The translations under genes were made by a program, and so were the position numbers. This document shows positions 1 through 9,022 of a stretch of 64,000 nucleotides of DNA, piece after piece. Each line of letters begins with the position of its first letter. Within the stretch, counting starts at the first letter, position 1. The notes under the pieces are model-generated. The model saw only the letters and a list, made by a program, of their open reading frames with translations. It did not search any database and was not told the DNA's origin. Origin of the DNA: Burkholderiaceae bacterium (GTDB taxonomy: Bacteria > Pseudomonadota > Gammaproteobacteria > Burkholderiales > Burkholderiaceae_E); assembly GCA_023954135.1 (NCBI GenBank), contig JAMLIN010000011.1:43400-107399 (forward strand). Reading direction: 5' to 3'.

Positions 1-1036
1 TGGTGTCGTCGCGATTGCCCGAGATGTACCACATCACCACCGCATCGCCCTTGCGGATCCGCTTGCCGCCGAGCTCGATGTCCTCGACGGCGGTGCGTCG
101 CATGAAGGCGAGCGGCGTCTGCCAGCGGATGATCTCGGAGACCATCTTCGGGATCAGCGCCGGGTCGGCGCGCAGCTTGTCGTATTCCGCCGGGAAGCGG
201 TTGAGCGCGAGCAGGCCGCCCGACATCGAGTTACGGGTGGTGTCGTTGCCGCCGACGATCAGCAGCAGCAGGTTGCCGAGGAACTCCTTCGGGTCCATGT
301 TCCGCGTCGCCGGCGAATGGGCCATCATCGAGATCAGGTCGGGGCGCGGCGGCTCGTTGACGCGCTCGTTCCACAGCTGGGTGAAGCGAGCGAGGCACCT
401 GGCGAGCTCTTCCTGGCGCATCTCCCAGGACTCGACCGGCCCGGCGTCCTTCGGGTGCCCGGTCGCGATGTCCGACCACCAGGTGAGCTGGCGGCGATCC
501 TCGAAGGGATAGTCGAACAGGGTGGCCAGCATCTTGGTGGTGAGGTCGATCGAGACCCGCTCGACCCAGTCGAAGGGCTCGCCCACCGGCAGCGATTCGA
601 CCACCTCGATGACGCGCGAGCGGATCAGGCCTTCGAAGGTGGTGAGGTACTGCGGCGCGACGATCGGGCTGACCGCCTTGCGCTGCTCGTCGTGGCGCGG
701 CGGATCCATCTCGATGAAGCTCGGCAGGATCTCCTCGGGCTTGCGCGGCATCAGCGAGACGCTGCCGCCGGCGAATGCGTCCGACGAGAACGCGCGGTGG
801 TTCATGTCGACCGCCATGATGTCCTTGTAGCGGGTGACCGACCAGAAGGAGCCGAAGCGCGTCTTCGTGCTCCAGTGCACCGGATCCTCGCGGCGCAGCC
901 GCTCGAACACGAGGTGGATGGTGTCGTCGCGGAAACGATAGCCGTCGCTGGGGTCGAGGTCCTCGACCGGGGTCGACAGGATCGTCTCGCGGATCGACTC
1001 GGGAGTGGCAAGGTCCATCGGGATCGTCTCCGTCAT
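1..1036 (-). CDS. Cytochrome P450, C-terminus cut off by the window edge
   Basis: Heme monooxygenase that would hydroxylate a hydrophobic substrate using an external ferredoxin/reductase. About 345 codons are present, starting MTETIPMDLATPES. Seen: the substrate-recognition region, an I-helix oxygen-activation motif GGNDTTRNS, and a K-helix ExxR within EIIRWQTPLAFMRR. The heme-binding Cys loop lies beyond base 1. The I-helix form (GGNDTTRN) resembles bacterial P450s of the CYP125/CYP142/CYP124 type, which act on steroid or isoprenoid side chains; the substrate assignment is inference. The start ATG at 1036 follows the stop of the exporter gene, which lies upstream on the same strand, by about 60 nt, so the two are probably cotranscribed. 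A fragment, but not a pseudogene as far as visible. Confidence 0.9.
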   Translation of the reverse strand, partial: MTETIPMDLATPESIRETILSTPVEDLDPSDGYRFRDDTIHLVFERLRREDPVHWSTKTRFGSFWSVTRYKDIMAVDMNHRAFSSDAFAGGSVSLMPRKPEEILPSFIEMDPPRHDEQRKAVSPIVAPQYLTTFEGLIRSRVIEVVESLPVGEPFDWVERVSIDLTTKMLATLFDYPFEDRRQLTWWSDIATGHPKDAGPVESWEMRQEELARCLARFTQLWNERVNEPPRPDLISMMAHSPATRNMDPKEFLGNLLLLIVGGNDTTRNSMSGGLLALNRFPAEYDKLRADPALIPKMVSEIIRWQTPLAFMRRTAVEDIELGGKRIRKGDAVVMWYISGNRDDT

Positions 1037-1099
1037 CGTGTCGTCGCCTGGCGGATCGCGGTGTCGCGCGCCGCGTCACCGGACAATGCCGTTACCGTA

Positions 1100-2650
1100 T
1101 CACGAACCCGGCGCCGCGCCTGCACCACGTCGCTGCGCGTAGCGGGCGGCGCCGGCTGCCAGCCCGATGCAGGCGATTGCGCTCACGATGGCGCCTGTGC
1201 GCATCGCCTCGGTGAACGCATTGCGGCTCGCCGCGAGAACCGCATCGGCGAGCGGAGCGGCGAGCCCGGCGGCCTGCGCGATGCCGTCGTGAAGCGTCTC
1301 GGGCATCGGGCCGGCGCCGGCCGGCCAGGAATCGGTGAGCGTCAGACGGTAGATTGCCCCGACGAGGCTGCCGTAGAGCGCGATGCCGGTGGCGCCGCCG
1401 AACTCGGCGACGGTCTCCGATATCGACGAGGCCGCCCCGGCGGCATGAGCCGGCGCGCTGCTCACCACGAGATCGGTGGCGAGCGTGAACACCGGCGACT
1501 GGCCGAGGGAGAACACCACGGCCCACAGGATGATCCAGGCCGGCGACTGGCCGGGTGCGACGGTAGCCAGGCCGAGATAGCCGACGGTGGCGAGCGCGAA
1601 GCCGGCGCCGACGACCCGCGCCGCCGGGAAGCGCCGGGCGAGCAGGGGCACGCCGATCGATCCGACGATGAAGGCCAGTGCGATCGGCGTGCTCCAGAGG
1701 GCGGCCAGCAGCGGCGAGAGGCCGAGCACCTGCTGCAGGTAGAGCGCGACGAACAGGAAGTTGCCGAAGGCGATGAAGCAGGCGAGCCCGTAGACGACCA
1801 GCGCCGCGGCGAAGCCCGGCGCCCGGAACATCGCGAGATCGATGAGCGGCGTCGGGTGGCGCGACTGCCGGCGCACGAACACGACGCCGAGCGCCATGCC
1901 GAGCGCGAGGGCGGCGAGCGGTTCGAGGGCGGGCCCGGCGAAGGCGAGCTGCTTGACACCGTGGATCGTCGCGACGACCGCGAGGATCGACAGACCGACG
2001 CTGGGGAGATCGAGCGGCCCGGGCCGGGGCGACCGGTATTCCGGCAGCAGGAAGGGGCCGAGCAGGAGCAGCAGCACCATCACCGGAACGGCGACGAGGA
2101 AGACCGCCCGCCAGCCCCAGGCTTCGAGCAGCAGGCCGCCGGCGATCGGGCCGATCGCGGCGCCGACCGAGAAGCTCGCGACCCAGATGCCGATCGCCAG
2201 CGTCCGTTCACGCGGATCGTCGAACAGGTGGCGGATCAGCGACAGCGTCGATGGCGCGACGGTGGCGCCGGCAATGCCGAGCAGCGCCCGGGCGGTCACC
2301 AGCATCGCGGCGCTCGTCGAGTAGGCCGCGAGTATCGAGGCGGCGCCGAAGGCGGCGGCACCGGCGAGCAGCAGGCGGCGCCGGCCGAAGCGATCGCCGA
2401 GCGTGCCCATGGTGATCAGCAGGCCCGCGACCATGAACCCGTAGATGTCGACGATCCAGAGCATCTGGGTCGCGCTCGGGCGGAACTCCGCCGCCAGGGT
2501 CGGCAGTGCGAGGTTCAGCACCGTCATGTCCATCGAGTAGAGCATGCACGGCAGCGCGAGCACCGCGAGCCCGAGCCAGGCGCGCTGGCCGGCCCTGGCG
2601 GGAACCCCGGCGGGCATGGCGTGATCGTGTGAGGGCCGGGTCGTGCCCAT
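1100..2650 (-). CDS. MFS drug exporter, DHA2 (14-TM, SmvA/QacA-like)
   Basis: Proton-driven multidrug efflux pump of the inner membrane, 516 aa. Seen: a first helix followed by DMTVLNLALPTLAAEF, motif A (GTLGDRFGRRRLLL) between TM2 and TM3, a motif C-like GAAIGPIAGG, and hydrophobic segments enough for about 14 helices. The order and motifs resemble SmvA (methyl viologen/quaternary ammonium export). The frame stays open upstream to 2881, but ATG at 2650 has AGGA about 9 nt before it and the preceding residues are Arg/Pro-rich and unlike the family. Stop lies 63 nt before the P450 start, suggesting a shared transcript; divergent from the kinase gene at 2836. Substrate unknown. Confidence 0.85.
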   Translation of the reverse strand: MGTTRPSHDHAMPAGVPARAGQRAWLGLAVLALPCMLYSMDMTVLNLALPTLAAEFRPSATQMLWIVDIYGFMVAGLLITMGTLGDRFGRRRLLLAGAAAFGAASILAAYSTSAAMLVTARALLGIAGATVAPSTLSLIRHLFDDPRERTLAIGIWVASFSVGAAIGPIAGGLLLEAWGWRAVFLVAVPVMVLLLLLGPFLLPEYRSPRPGPLDLPSVGLSILAVVATIHGVKQLAFAGPALEPLAALALGMALGVVFVRRQSRHPTPLIDLAMFRAPGFAAALVVYGLACFIAFGNFLFVALYLQQVLGLSPLLAALWSTPIALAFIVGSIGVPLLARRFPAARVVGAGFALATVGYLGLATVAPGQSPAWIILWAVVFSLGQSPVFTLATDLVVSSAPAHAAGAASSISETVAEFGGATGIALYGSLVGAIYRLTLTDSWPAGAGPMPETLHDGIAQAAGLAAPLADAVLAASRNAFTEAMRTGAIVSAIACIGLAAGAARYAQRRGAGAAPGS

Positions 2651-2835
2651 CGGTGGCATTCCTGGTAGCGGGCGGGGATGTTCGCACGGCTGCCGGTCCG
2701 GCGGTGGATTTCCCTGCGGCCGCAGGGTCGTTGGGGCGGGCCGGGAGATGCCGGCGATCCTCCTATACTTGCCGGACGGACAACCATCATCGAGCGGGCA
2801 GCCCATGGCGGGCGGGTCGCGCAAGGAGACAGGGC

Positions 2836-3837
2836 TTGATCGACATCGAGGCGCTGGCCGGGATCGTTCGCGGCTTCGCACCGTCCTGCCGGGGCATCGA
2901 GAACCTGCGCCGGCTCACCGGCGGCGCCAGCCAGGAGACCTGGAGCTTCGACGCGGTGCCTGGCGGCGGGCCGCCGCTGGGCGTGATCCTGCGCCGGATG
3001 CCGGGCGGGGCCGAGGGCTCCTCGGTTACCGAGTCCCGCAAGATATCGCTCACCGACGAGGCCGGCCTGCTCGGCCTGGCGGCAGGCGCCGGCGTGCCGG
3101 TGCCCGCGGTGCTCGCGGTGCTCCCGCCGGCCGGCCCGATCGGCGCCGGCTACCTGATGACCCGCATCGAGGGCGAGACGATTCCCCGGCGCTTCCTGCG
3201 CGAGCCGCGCTATGCCGCCGCCCGCGCCGGGCTTGCCCGCCAGTGCGGCGAGATCCTCGCGCGACTGCATGCGATCCCGCGGGCGGAACTGCCACCGCTG
3301 CGCCTGGCGCCGGCCGCGGTCGAGCTCGAGCTCTATGTAGAGCGCCATCGCTCCTACGGCTGGCCCAAGCCGGTGCTCGAGCTCGCGATCCGCTGGCTGC
3401 GCGAGCGGGCGCCCGCCGGAGACATCGCGCCGGTGCTGGTGCACGGCGACTTCCGCAGCGGCAACCTGATGATCGATGAACGGGGCGTGGCCGCGGTGCT
3501 CGACTGGGAGCTCGCCCATCTCGGCGATCCGATGGAGGACCTCGGCTGGATCTGCGTCAATTCATGGCGCTTCGGCGAGGACAGCCATCCGGTCGGCGGC
3601 TTCGGCAGCCGGGAGGATCTCTTCGCCGGCTACGAGGCGGCCGGCGGCATGCCCGTCGATCCGGAGCGGGTGCGCTACTGGCAGGTGCTCGGGACGCTGA
3701 AGTGGGGTGTGATGTGCGCCAGCATGCTCGAAGTGTTCCGCAGCGGCGAGGATCGCAGCGTCGAGCGCGTTGCGATCGCGCGGCGGGCTTCCGAGGCCGC
3801 CATCGATCTGCTGCGCCTGATGGCGGGGAGGGACTGA
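2836..3837 (+). CDS. APH-fold phosphotransferase, LvaA/ACAD10-kinase-like
   Basis: Protein-kinase-like small-molecule kinase, 333 aa. Seen: N-terminal loop LTGGASQETWSF, Brenner-type catalytic motif VLVHGDFRSGNLMI (HGD..N) near residue 205, and metal-binding AVLDWELAHLGDPMEDLGW. Known: in the Pseudomonas putida levulinate pathway a kinase of this type (LvaA) works with a small partner (LvaB) to phosphorylate the 4-hydroxyl of 4-hydroxyacyl-CoA; mammalian ACAD10/11 fuse this domain to an acyl-CoA dehydrogenase. Here the same three parts are adjacent genes. The chosen start is TTG at 2836, with AAGGAGA 6 nt upstream; no ATG or GTG in frame fits the family N-terminus. The stop overlaps the next start (TGATG). 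Aminoglycoside resistance is unlikely in this context. Confidence 0.86.
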   Translation: MIDIEALAGIVRGFAPSCRGIENLRRLTGGASQETWSFDAVPGGGPPLGVILRRMPGGAEGSSVTESRKISLTDEAGLLGLAAGAGVPVPAVLAVLPPAGPIGAGYLMTRIEGETIPRRFLREPRYAAARAGLARQCGEILARLHAIPRAELPPLRLAPAAVELELYVERHRSYGWPKPVLELAIRWLRERAPAGDIAPVLVHGDFRSGNLMIDERGVAAVLDWELAHLGDPMEDLGWICVNSWRFGEDSHPVGGFGSREDLFAGYEAAGGMPVDPERVRYWQVLGTLKWGVMCASMLEVFRSGEDRSVERVAIARRASEAAIDLLRLMAGRD

Positions 3838-4253
3838 TGCAGGATCCACCGTCGGCCGCCGGGCTCGTGCGCGCCGTGGCCGCCTTCCTGCGCGAGGAGG
3901 CGATGCCGGCTCTCGAGGGCCGCAATGCCTATCTCGCGCGGGTGTCCGCCAACATCCTCGAGATCGTCGCCCGCGAGCTCGATGCGGCGCCGGCTGCCGA
4001 TGCCGCCGAGCGCGCCCGCCTGCTGGCGCTGCTCGGCCCGGTCGATGCCGATGGCGCCACGCTCGAGCAGCTCAACGCGGAACTGTGCCGCCGCATCGAG
4101 GCGGGCGAGATCGGCGCCGAAACGCTCGGGTTGCTCGCCCACTTGTGGACCACCACGCTGGCTTCAGTCGCCGTCGACCAGCCCGGCTATTCCGGCTACC
4201 GGCGCGCGCTCGAGGAAGCGCGGCCCGGCGAGGGCCCGGCCGGCGAAGCATGA
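3837..4253 (+). CDS. DUF6285 small protein, LvaB-like kinase partner
   Basis: 138 aa, mostly alpha-helical, starting MQDPPSAAGLVRAVAAFLRE, with a conserved-looking segment EGRNAYLARVSANILEIVARE and an acidic, Ala-rich middle. No catalytic motif is visible. Known: DUF6285 genes sit between APH-like kinases and acyl-CoA dehydrogenases in many bacteria, and LvaB in P. putida is needed for LvaA activity. Inference: an accessory subunit that activates or completes the kinase encoded just upstream. It overlaps the kinase stop by one base and is followed after 22 nt by the dehydrogenase, so the three are translationally linked. The enzymatic role rests on the family and the neighbours, not on residues I can point to. 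Confidence 0.82.
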   Translation: MQDPPSAAGLVRAVAAFLREEAMPALEGRNAYLARVSANILEIVARELDAAPAADAAERARLLALLGPVDADGATLEQLNAELCRRIEAGEIGAETLGLLAHLWTTTLASVAVDQPGYSGYRRALEEARPGEGPAGEA

Positions 4254-4275
4254 ATCGCTTACCCAGGAGACATCG

Positions 4276-5547
4276 ATGGATTTCGACCTGCCGCAGGACC
4301 TCACCGACTACCTCGCCGAGCTCGATGCGTTCATCGAACGCGAGATCGACCCGCTGCAGGCGGCCGACGACAACCAGCGCTTCTTCGATCATCGGCGCGA
4401 ATGGGCCCGCACCGATTTCGACCGGGGCGGGCTGCCGCGCGAGGAATGGGAGGCGCTGCTCGCCGAAGCCAAGCGCCGCGCCGACGTCGCCGGCCATCTG
4501 CGCTTCGCCCTGCCGCGCGCCTATGGCGGTCGCGACGGCAGCAATCTCTGGATGGCGGTGATCCGGGAGCATCTCGCCACGCGCGGGCTCGGCCTGCACA
4601 ACGACCTGCAGAACGAGCACTCGATCGTCGCCAACCATCCCTTCGTCCTGATCTTCAGGGACTTCGGCACGCCCGAGCAGCAGGCGGAGTTCATCCCCGG
4701 GATGCTCGACCATCGCACCCATCGCGTTTCCTTCGGGCTGACCGAGCCGGCGCACGGCTCGGATGCGACCCACATGGAAACAGTGGCGGTGGCCGAGACG
4801 CGCGACGGCGTTCCCGGCTACCGGATCGACGGCGAGAAGATGTGGATCACCGGGATGCATGTCGCGAGCCACTGCGCGGTGTTCGCCCGGACCTCCGGCA
4901 AGGCGGGCGACGCCCGGGGGATCAGCTGCCTGCTGGTGCCGCGCGACACGCCGGGGCTGAAGATCGAGGAGTACCTCTGGACCTTCAACATGCCCACCGA
5001 CCATCCGCGCATCAGCTTCGAGAATGTCTGGGTGCCGGCGCAGGCCCTGCTGGGGCCGCCCGACGACGGCCTCGCGATCGCCCAGCATTTCGTGCACGAG
5101 AACCGGATCCGCCAGGCCGCCTCCAGCCTGGGCGCCGCCTGCTACTGCATCGCGCAGAGCATCGAGTACGCCCGCGAGCGCAAGCCCTTCGGCAAGGCAC
5201 TGGCCACCAACCAGGGCATTCAGTTCCCGCTGGTCGAGCTCGCGACCCAGGCCGAGATGCTGCGGCTATTGATCCGCAAGACCGCCTGGGAGATGGACCG
5301 CATGCCCAAGCCCGAGGTCGCCCGCCGGCTTTCGGACAAGGTGTCGATGTGCAACTACTGGGCCAACCGGCTCTGCTGCGAGGCGGCCGACACCGCGATG
5401 CAGGTCCATGGCGGCATCGGCTACTCGCGGCACAAGCCCTTCGAGCACATCTACCGGCACCATCGCCGCTACCGGATCACCGAAGGCGCCGAGCAGATCC
5501 AGATGCGCAAGGTGGCGGGCCACCTGTTCGGGTTCCTCGGACGCTAG
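4276..5547 (+). CDS. Acyl-CoA dehydrogenase family flavoprotein, LvaC-like
   Basis: FAD enzyme of 423 aa with the three-part acyl-CoA dehydrogenase fold. Seen: the middle-domain motif FGLTEPAHGSDATHMET, a C-terminal helical region with FGKALATNQGIQFPLVELA, and the terminal signature MQVHGGIGYSRHKPFEHIYR followed by RITEGAEQIQ. In the LvaABC scheme this partner removes the 4-phosphate and rearranges 4-phosphoacyl-CoA to the 3-hydroxyacyl-CoA, without classical oxidation; that role is inferred from gene order. ATG at 4276 follows CAGGAGA. Convergent with the AraC gene 18 nt downstream, with no clear terminator between them. It could otherwise be an ordinary beta-oxidation dehydrogenase. Confidence 0.9.
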   Translation: MDFDLPQDLTDYLAELDAFIEREIDPLQAADDNQRFFDHRREWARTDFDRGGLPREEWEALLAEAKRRADVAGHLRFALPRAYGGRDGSNLWMAVIREHLATRGLGLHNDLQNEHSIVANHPFVLIFRDFGTPEQQAEFIPGMLDHRTHRVSFGLTEPAHGSDATHMETVAVAETRDGVPGYRIDGEKMWITGMHVASHCAVFARTSGKAGDARGISCLLVPRDTPGLKIEEYLWTFNMPTDHPRISFENVWVPAQALLGPPDDGLAIAQHFVHENRIRQAASSLGAACYCIAQSIEYARERKPFGKALATNQGIQFPLVELATQAEMLRLLIRKTAWEMDRMPKPEVARRLSDKVSMCNYWANRLCCEAADTAMQVHGGIGYSRHKPFEHIYRHHRRYRITEGAEQIQMRKVAGHLFGFLGR

Positions 5548-5565
5548 GTTCTCCGGCAGCGGGCC

Positions 5566-6549
5566 TCAGCGGGTGAGAGCCGGTTCGGGGCCCGGCTGGC
5601 GCGCCTCGCGCCGCCAGCGCGCCGGCGAGACGCCGATCTCCCGGGCGAACGCCCGAGTGAAGGCGGCTTCCGATTCATAGCCGACCTCGGCGGCGACCTG
5701 CGCGACCGAGCGCTGACTCTCGCGCAGGCGCTGCGCCGCCACCCGCATCCGCCAGGCGCCGAGATAGCTCATCGGCGGGGTACCGATCAGCCCGGTGAAG
5801 CGCTCGGCGAAGGCCGAGCGCGACAGCGCCACCGCGCGGGCCAGCTCGCTCGTCGTCCAGGGATGCTCGATCCGGGTGTGCATGAGCATCAGCGCCCGGC
5901 CGACGACCGGGTCGCGCAGTCCGCCGAGCCAGCCGCGCTCGCCCTCGGGACGCGCATCGACATAGCTGCGCACCGCTTCGATGAACATCAGCTCGGACAG
6001 GCGCGCCAGCGCGGTCGCGGCGCCGGGACGCAGGGCGCCCAGGCTTTCGGCGGCGTAGCGAAACGAGGTGGCGACCCACTGACAGCCCGGCTCGTCGCGC
6101 ATGGGCAGCACCAGCACCGGCGGCAGGGCGTCGACCAGGGGATGGTGCTGCAGGTCGGAGCCCACGAAGCCGCAGACGATGCGTGTCCGTTCGCCGCCGC
6201 CGCCATAGCGGACACGCATGATGCCGCTGTCGGCATCGACCTCGAGATGGTCCTCGGGGGTGACTGGCAGCAGGCCCGGGCCGCTGCCGAGCACATGGTG
6301 GTCGTTGCGGGTGAGCAGCACGACGGTGTTCTCGGCAACCTCGATCGGTCCGGAACCGTCGAGCATCAGCTGCATGCGGCCCTCGGCGACGAAATGGAAG
6401 GCGACTACCGAGCCCGGGTCGGCCTTGATGAGCTGGCAGTCCTCGGGGGTGACCTGGGAATTGATGCACCAGGGAGCCGAGAACTCGCCATCGAGGAATA
6501 TGCCGCCGCTGAGCCGGACCACACGGAGCAGGTCGGACAGTGCATCCAT
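5566..6549 (-). CDS. AraC-family transcriptional regulator with cupin sensor domain
   Basis: 327 aa. An N-terminal cupin_6/AraC-type ligand-binding region (about residues 1-200, beginning MDALSDLLRVVRLSGGIFLDG) is followed by a double helix-turn-helix DNA-binding domain (about 220-315). The HTH is seen in TTSELARAVALSRSAFAERF and in VAQVAAEVGYESEAAFTRAF, with the family tail FAREIGVSPARWRR. ATG at 6549 is preceded by CCGGAGAT. It is divergent from the TPR gene at 6716, sharing a 166-bp intergenic region that likely holds both promoters. Members of this subgroup often control neighbouring oxidoreductases or stress genes; here the TPR gene, or the Lva-like trio it faces tail to tail, are candidate targets. 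Ligand unknown. Confidence 0.92.
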   Translation of the reverse strand: MDALSDLLRVVRLSGGIFLDGEFSAPWCINSQVTPEDCQLIKADPGSVVAFHFVAEGRMQLMLDGSGPIEVAENTVVLLTRNDHHVLGSGPGLLPVTPEDHLEVDADSGIMRVRYGGGGERTRIVCGFVGSDLQHHPLVDALPPVLVLPMRDEPGCQWVATSFRYAAESLGALRPGAATALARLSELMFIEAVRSYVDARPEGERGWLGGLRDPVVGRALMLMHTRIEHPWTTSELARAVALSRSAFAERFTGLIGTPPMSYLGAWRMRVAAQRLRESQRSVAQVAAEVGYESEAAFTRAFAREIGVSPARWRREARQPGPEPALTR

Positions 6550-6715
6550 TGCTGATCTCCGGAAAGCGCGGCGGATCGAGCATGTTTGCCGGCGGCGCGA
6601 GCATGTTCATGCCCTGGCCGCGGCCATAAAGTGCACTCCTTCCTGCGACGCCGGCCTTGCCGCGCGAGGCAGGCGAGATTCGATTATCAACCATTGAACG
6701 GACAAGGTGAGAGAA

Positions 6716-8044
6716 ATGAAGGATTCGAGCGGATACGAAACCACCGGTGCCGATGCGGCCGGCCTCGAGCTTCTCGAGCGGGGCATCGGGGAGTTGCGCT
6801 GCTATATCGGCGATCCGGTGGCGAGCGCCGAGCAGGCGATCGCCGCGAGCCCCGGCTGCGTCATGGCGCATGTGCTGCATGCCTGGCTGCACCTGCTCGG
6901 TACCGAGCCGCAGGGCATCGCGGTTGCCCGGGCGGACCTCGGTCGAATGGCCGGCTTGCCGGCCAACGAGCGCGAACGCGCCCACCTCCACGCGATCGGC
7001 CTGCTCGTCGCGGGTCGCTGGCATGCGGCCGCGCGTGCGCTCGAAGACCTGAGCATCGAATTTCCCCGCGATACGGTCGCCCTGCAGGCGGGCCATCAGC
7101 TCGACTTCTTCATCGGCGATGCGCGGATGCTGCGTGACCGGATCGCGCGGGCATTGCCCCACTGGAGCGCTTCGATGCCCGGCTGGCACGCCGTGCTCGG
7201 CATGCATGCCTTCGGCCTGGAGGAATGCGGCGACTACGCCGCCGCGGAAGCGCAGGGGCGCCGCGCGGTCGAGCTCGAGCCGCGCGACGGCTGGGCGCAG
7301 CATGCGGTCGCACACGTCCTCGAGATGCAGGGGCGCAGGCGCGAGGGCATCGCCTGGATGCGGGGCAACGAAGCGGGCTGGGTGCCGGAGAGTTTCTTCG
7401 CGGTGCACAACTGGTGGCACCTCGCCGTATTCCACCTCGGGCTCGACGAGGCCGATGCCGCACTCGCCCTGTTCGACGGCCCGATCGGCGGGTCGGGATC
7501 CGAAGTGATGCTCGACATGGTCGACGGCTCCGCCCTGCTCTGGCGCTTGCAGCTCGCCGGCGTCGACGTCGGTGATCGCTGGCAGGCGCTGGCCGATCGC
7601 TGGGCGCCGCTGGCCGGCGCCGGCAACTACGCCTTCAACGACATGCACGCGATGATGGCCTTCGTCGGGGCGGGGCGCCGAGCCGCCATCGAGGAGGTGC
7701 TGGCGGCGCAGACCGAGGCGATGGCGGCGGACGACGACAACGCGATGTTCACTCGCGACGTCGGCGCGGCGGCGACCCGGGCGATCCGCGCCATTGCCGA
7801 GGACGATCTGGCCAGGGCCGTCGAGTTGCTGCGCGGCGTGCGCAACCGGGCGCATCGTTTCGGCGGCAGCCACGCCCAGCGCGACCTCATCGACCTGAGC
7901 CTGATCGCGGCGGCGAGCCGCGCCGGCCAGGACCGGCTCGCGCAGGCCTTGTGCGCCGAGCGGCTCGCGGCGCGGCCCGAGCCTCACGTCGCCTGGCTGG
8001 CGGCGATCGCCGCGGGCCGGCAGGACGAGCGACTCGCTGCCTGA
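6716..8044 (+). CDS. TPR protein of the TTC38 family
   Basis: 442 aa soluble alpha-helical repeat protein without signal peptide or membrane segment. Seen: repeated Ala-rich helix pairs, and the TTC38-typical stretch WAQHAVAHVLEMQGRRREGI followed by HNWWHLAVFHLGL. TTC38-like proteins occur in bacteria and animals, and no biochemical function is established for them. GTG at 6707 is also in frame, but ATG at 6716 is better placed behind the Shine-Dalgarno AAGGTGA. Divergent from the AraC regulator, which makes regulation by it plausible. The glyoxalase-like gene follows after about 120 nt in the same direction. Confidence 0.85.
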   Translation: MKDSSGYETTGADAAGLELLERGIGELRCYIGDPVASAEQAIAASPGCVMAHVLHAWLHLLGTEPQGIAVARADLGRMAGLPANERERAHLHAIGLLVAGRWHAAARALEDLSIEFPRDTVALQAGHQLDFFIGDARMLRDRIARALPHWSASMPGWHAVLGMHAFGLEECGDYAAAEAQGRRAVELEPRDGWAQHAVAHVLEMQGRRREGIAWMRGNEAGWVPESFFAVHNWWHLAVFHLGLDEADAALALFDGPIGGSGSEVMLDMVDGSALLWRLQLAGVDVGDRWQALADRWAPLAGAGNYAFNDMHAMMAFVGAGRRAAIEEVLAAQTEAMAADDDNAMFTRDVGAAATRAIRAIAEDDLARAVELLRGVRNRAHRFGGSHAQRDLIDLSLIAAASRAGQDRLAQALCAERLAARPEPHVAWLAAIAAGRQDERLAA

Positions 8045-8163
8045 GCAGGTCGCCGGGCGGCCGCCGGTGGTATGCTGATTCTCCGAAGGCGGGCGGGCCG
8101 ATCGGTTCCGTCCGCCCCGACGAGAAAGCGATGCGCGATCGGCGCGCGCCTGGAGACAAGTGA

Positions 8164-8955
8164 ATGTCCGACTATCTGCATCTGCGGCAGGTCTGCCTCG
8201 CCGCTCCTTCCCTCGAACCGGCGGTCGATGCCGTCCAGGGCATCTTCGGCCTCGAGCCCTGCCATCGCGACGGCAACGTCGGGAAGTACGGCCTCGTGAA
8301 TGCGCTGTTCGCGTTCGGCCCCGCCTTCCTGGAGATCGTGGCGCCGATCGACCCGTCGGCGCCGATACGCAGCACCGCCGCCGGCCGCTTCATCGAGCGT
8401 AGCGGCGGGCAGGGCGGCTACATGGCGATCTTCGACTGCAGCGACCCGCGCGAGCGGCGCGCGCGCGCCGAAGCGATGGGCATCCGCATCGCGCATACGC
8501 TGGACTATCCGCACTTCTTCGGCTCGCAGCTCCATCCGGTCGACTGCCGCGCCACCATGCTCGAGTTCGACCACACCATCGGCGGCGAGGACCTCGACGG
8601 GCCCTATGGTCCGGCCGGCGAGCACTGGCGCGACCACCAGCGGCTCGACCTGGTGTCGGGGATGCCGGCGATCGAGATCCGCAGTCCCGATCCGGCCGAT
8701 CTCGCCGCTCACTGGGGGCGGATCATGGCGATCGAGCCGCAGACGCGGGACGATGGCGGCTGCGCGCTGCAGTTCGACCTCGGCATGGCGCGCATCATGC
8801 CGGCGCCGGCCGGCTCGCCCGAGCGGATGACGACGGTCGACGTGGCCGTCCCCGATCCGGACAAGGTGCTCGCGGCGGCGGCCCGCCACGGCTGCCCGGT
8901 CGAGGGCGACGGCTTCTTCCTCGCGGGTGTGACCCTGCGGCCGGTGGCAGGCTGA
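8164..8955 (+). CDS. Glyoxalase-like (VOC superfamily) protein
   Basis: 263 aa made of paired beta-alpha-beta-beta-beta units. Seen: the opening MSDYLHLRQVCLAAPSLEPA and a first half ending near GGYMAIFDCSD; the second half around YPHFFGSQLHPVDCRATMLE carries His and Glu residues suited to metal binding. VOC proteins include isomerases, lyases and ring-cleavage dioxygenases, so the reaction cannot be named. ATG at 8164 lies 7 nt after a clear GGAGA. Upstream is the TTC38-like gene. Downstream is a hairpin terminator shared with the convergent AtuA operon. Confidence 0.82.
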   Translation: MSDYLHLRQVCLAAPSLEPAVDAVQGIFGLEPCHRDGNVGKYGLVNALFAFGPAFLEIVAPIDPSAPIRSTAAGRFIERSGGQGGYMAIFDCSDPRERRARAEAMGIRIAHTLDYPHFFGSQLHPVDCRATMLEFDHTIGGEDLDGPYGPAGEHWRDHQRLDLVSGMPAIEIRSPDPADLAAHWGRIMAIEPQTRDDGGCALQFDLGMARIMPAPAGSPERMTTVDVAVPDPDKVLAAAARHGCPVEGDGFFLAGVTLRPVAG

Positions 8956-8967
8956 GAGCCTCTGAAC

Positions 8968-8997
8968 GAGGTGCGCGGCCGTCCCGCTGCGCACCTC
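8968..8997. terminator. Bidirectional hairpin between convergent genes
   Basis: GAGGTGCGC at 8968-8976 pairs perfectly with GCGCACCTC at 8989-8997 around a 12-nt loop. It lies between the stop of the glyoxalase-like gene (8955) and the stop of the AtuA-tail gene (9023), so it can serve both strands. No U-tract follows on either strand, so termination efficiency is uncertain. Confidence 0.6.
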
Positions 8998-9022
8998 GGC
9001 AGCGACGGAAGTGGCGCGCGGA

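Noticed and set aside
317..2632. Long plus-strand frame of 771 codons over the P450 and exporter genes
   Set aside because: Arg/Ala/Gly/Asp-rich composition without domains, typical antisense shadow of G+C-rich genes; the minus-strand genes carry clear P450 and MFS motifs.
2764..2769. TATACT as a -10 element for the kinase operon
   Set aside because: No acceptable -35 at 16-18 bp spacing; a single hexamer is not enough.
2651..2881. N-terminal extension of the DHA2 exporter
   Set aside because: Arg/Pro-rich, covers the divergent promoter region; ATG 2650 has a suitable ribosome site.
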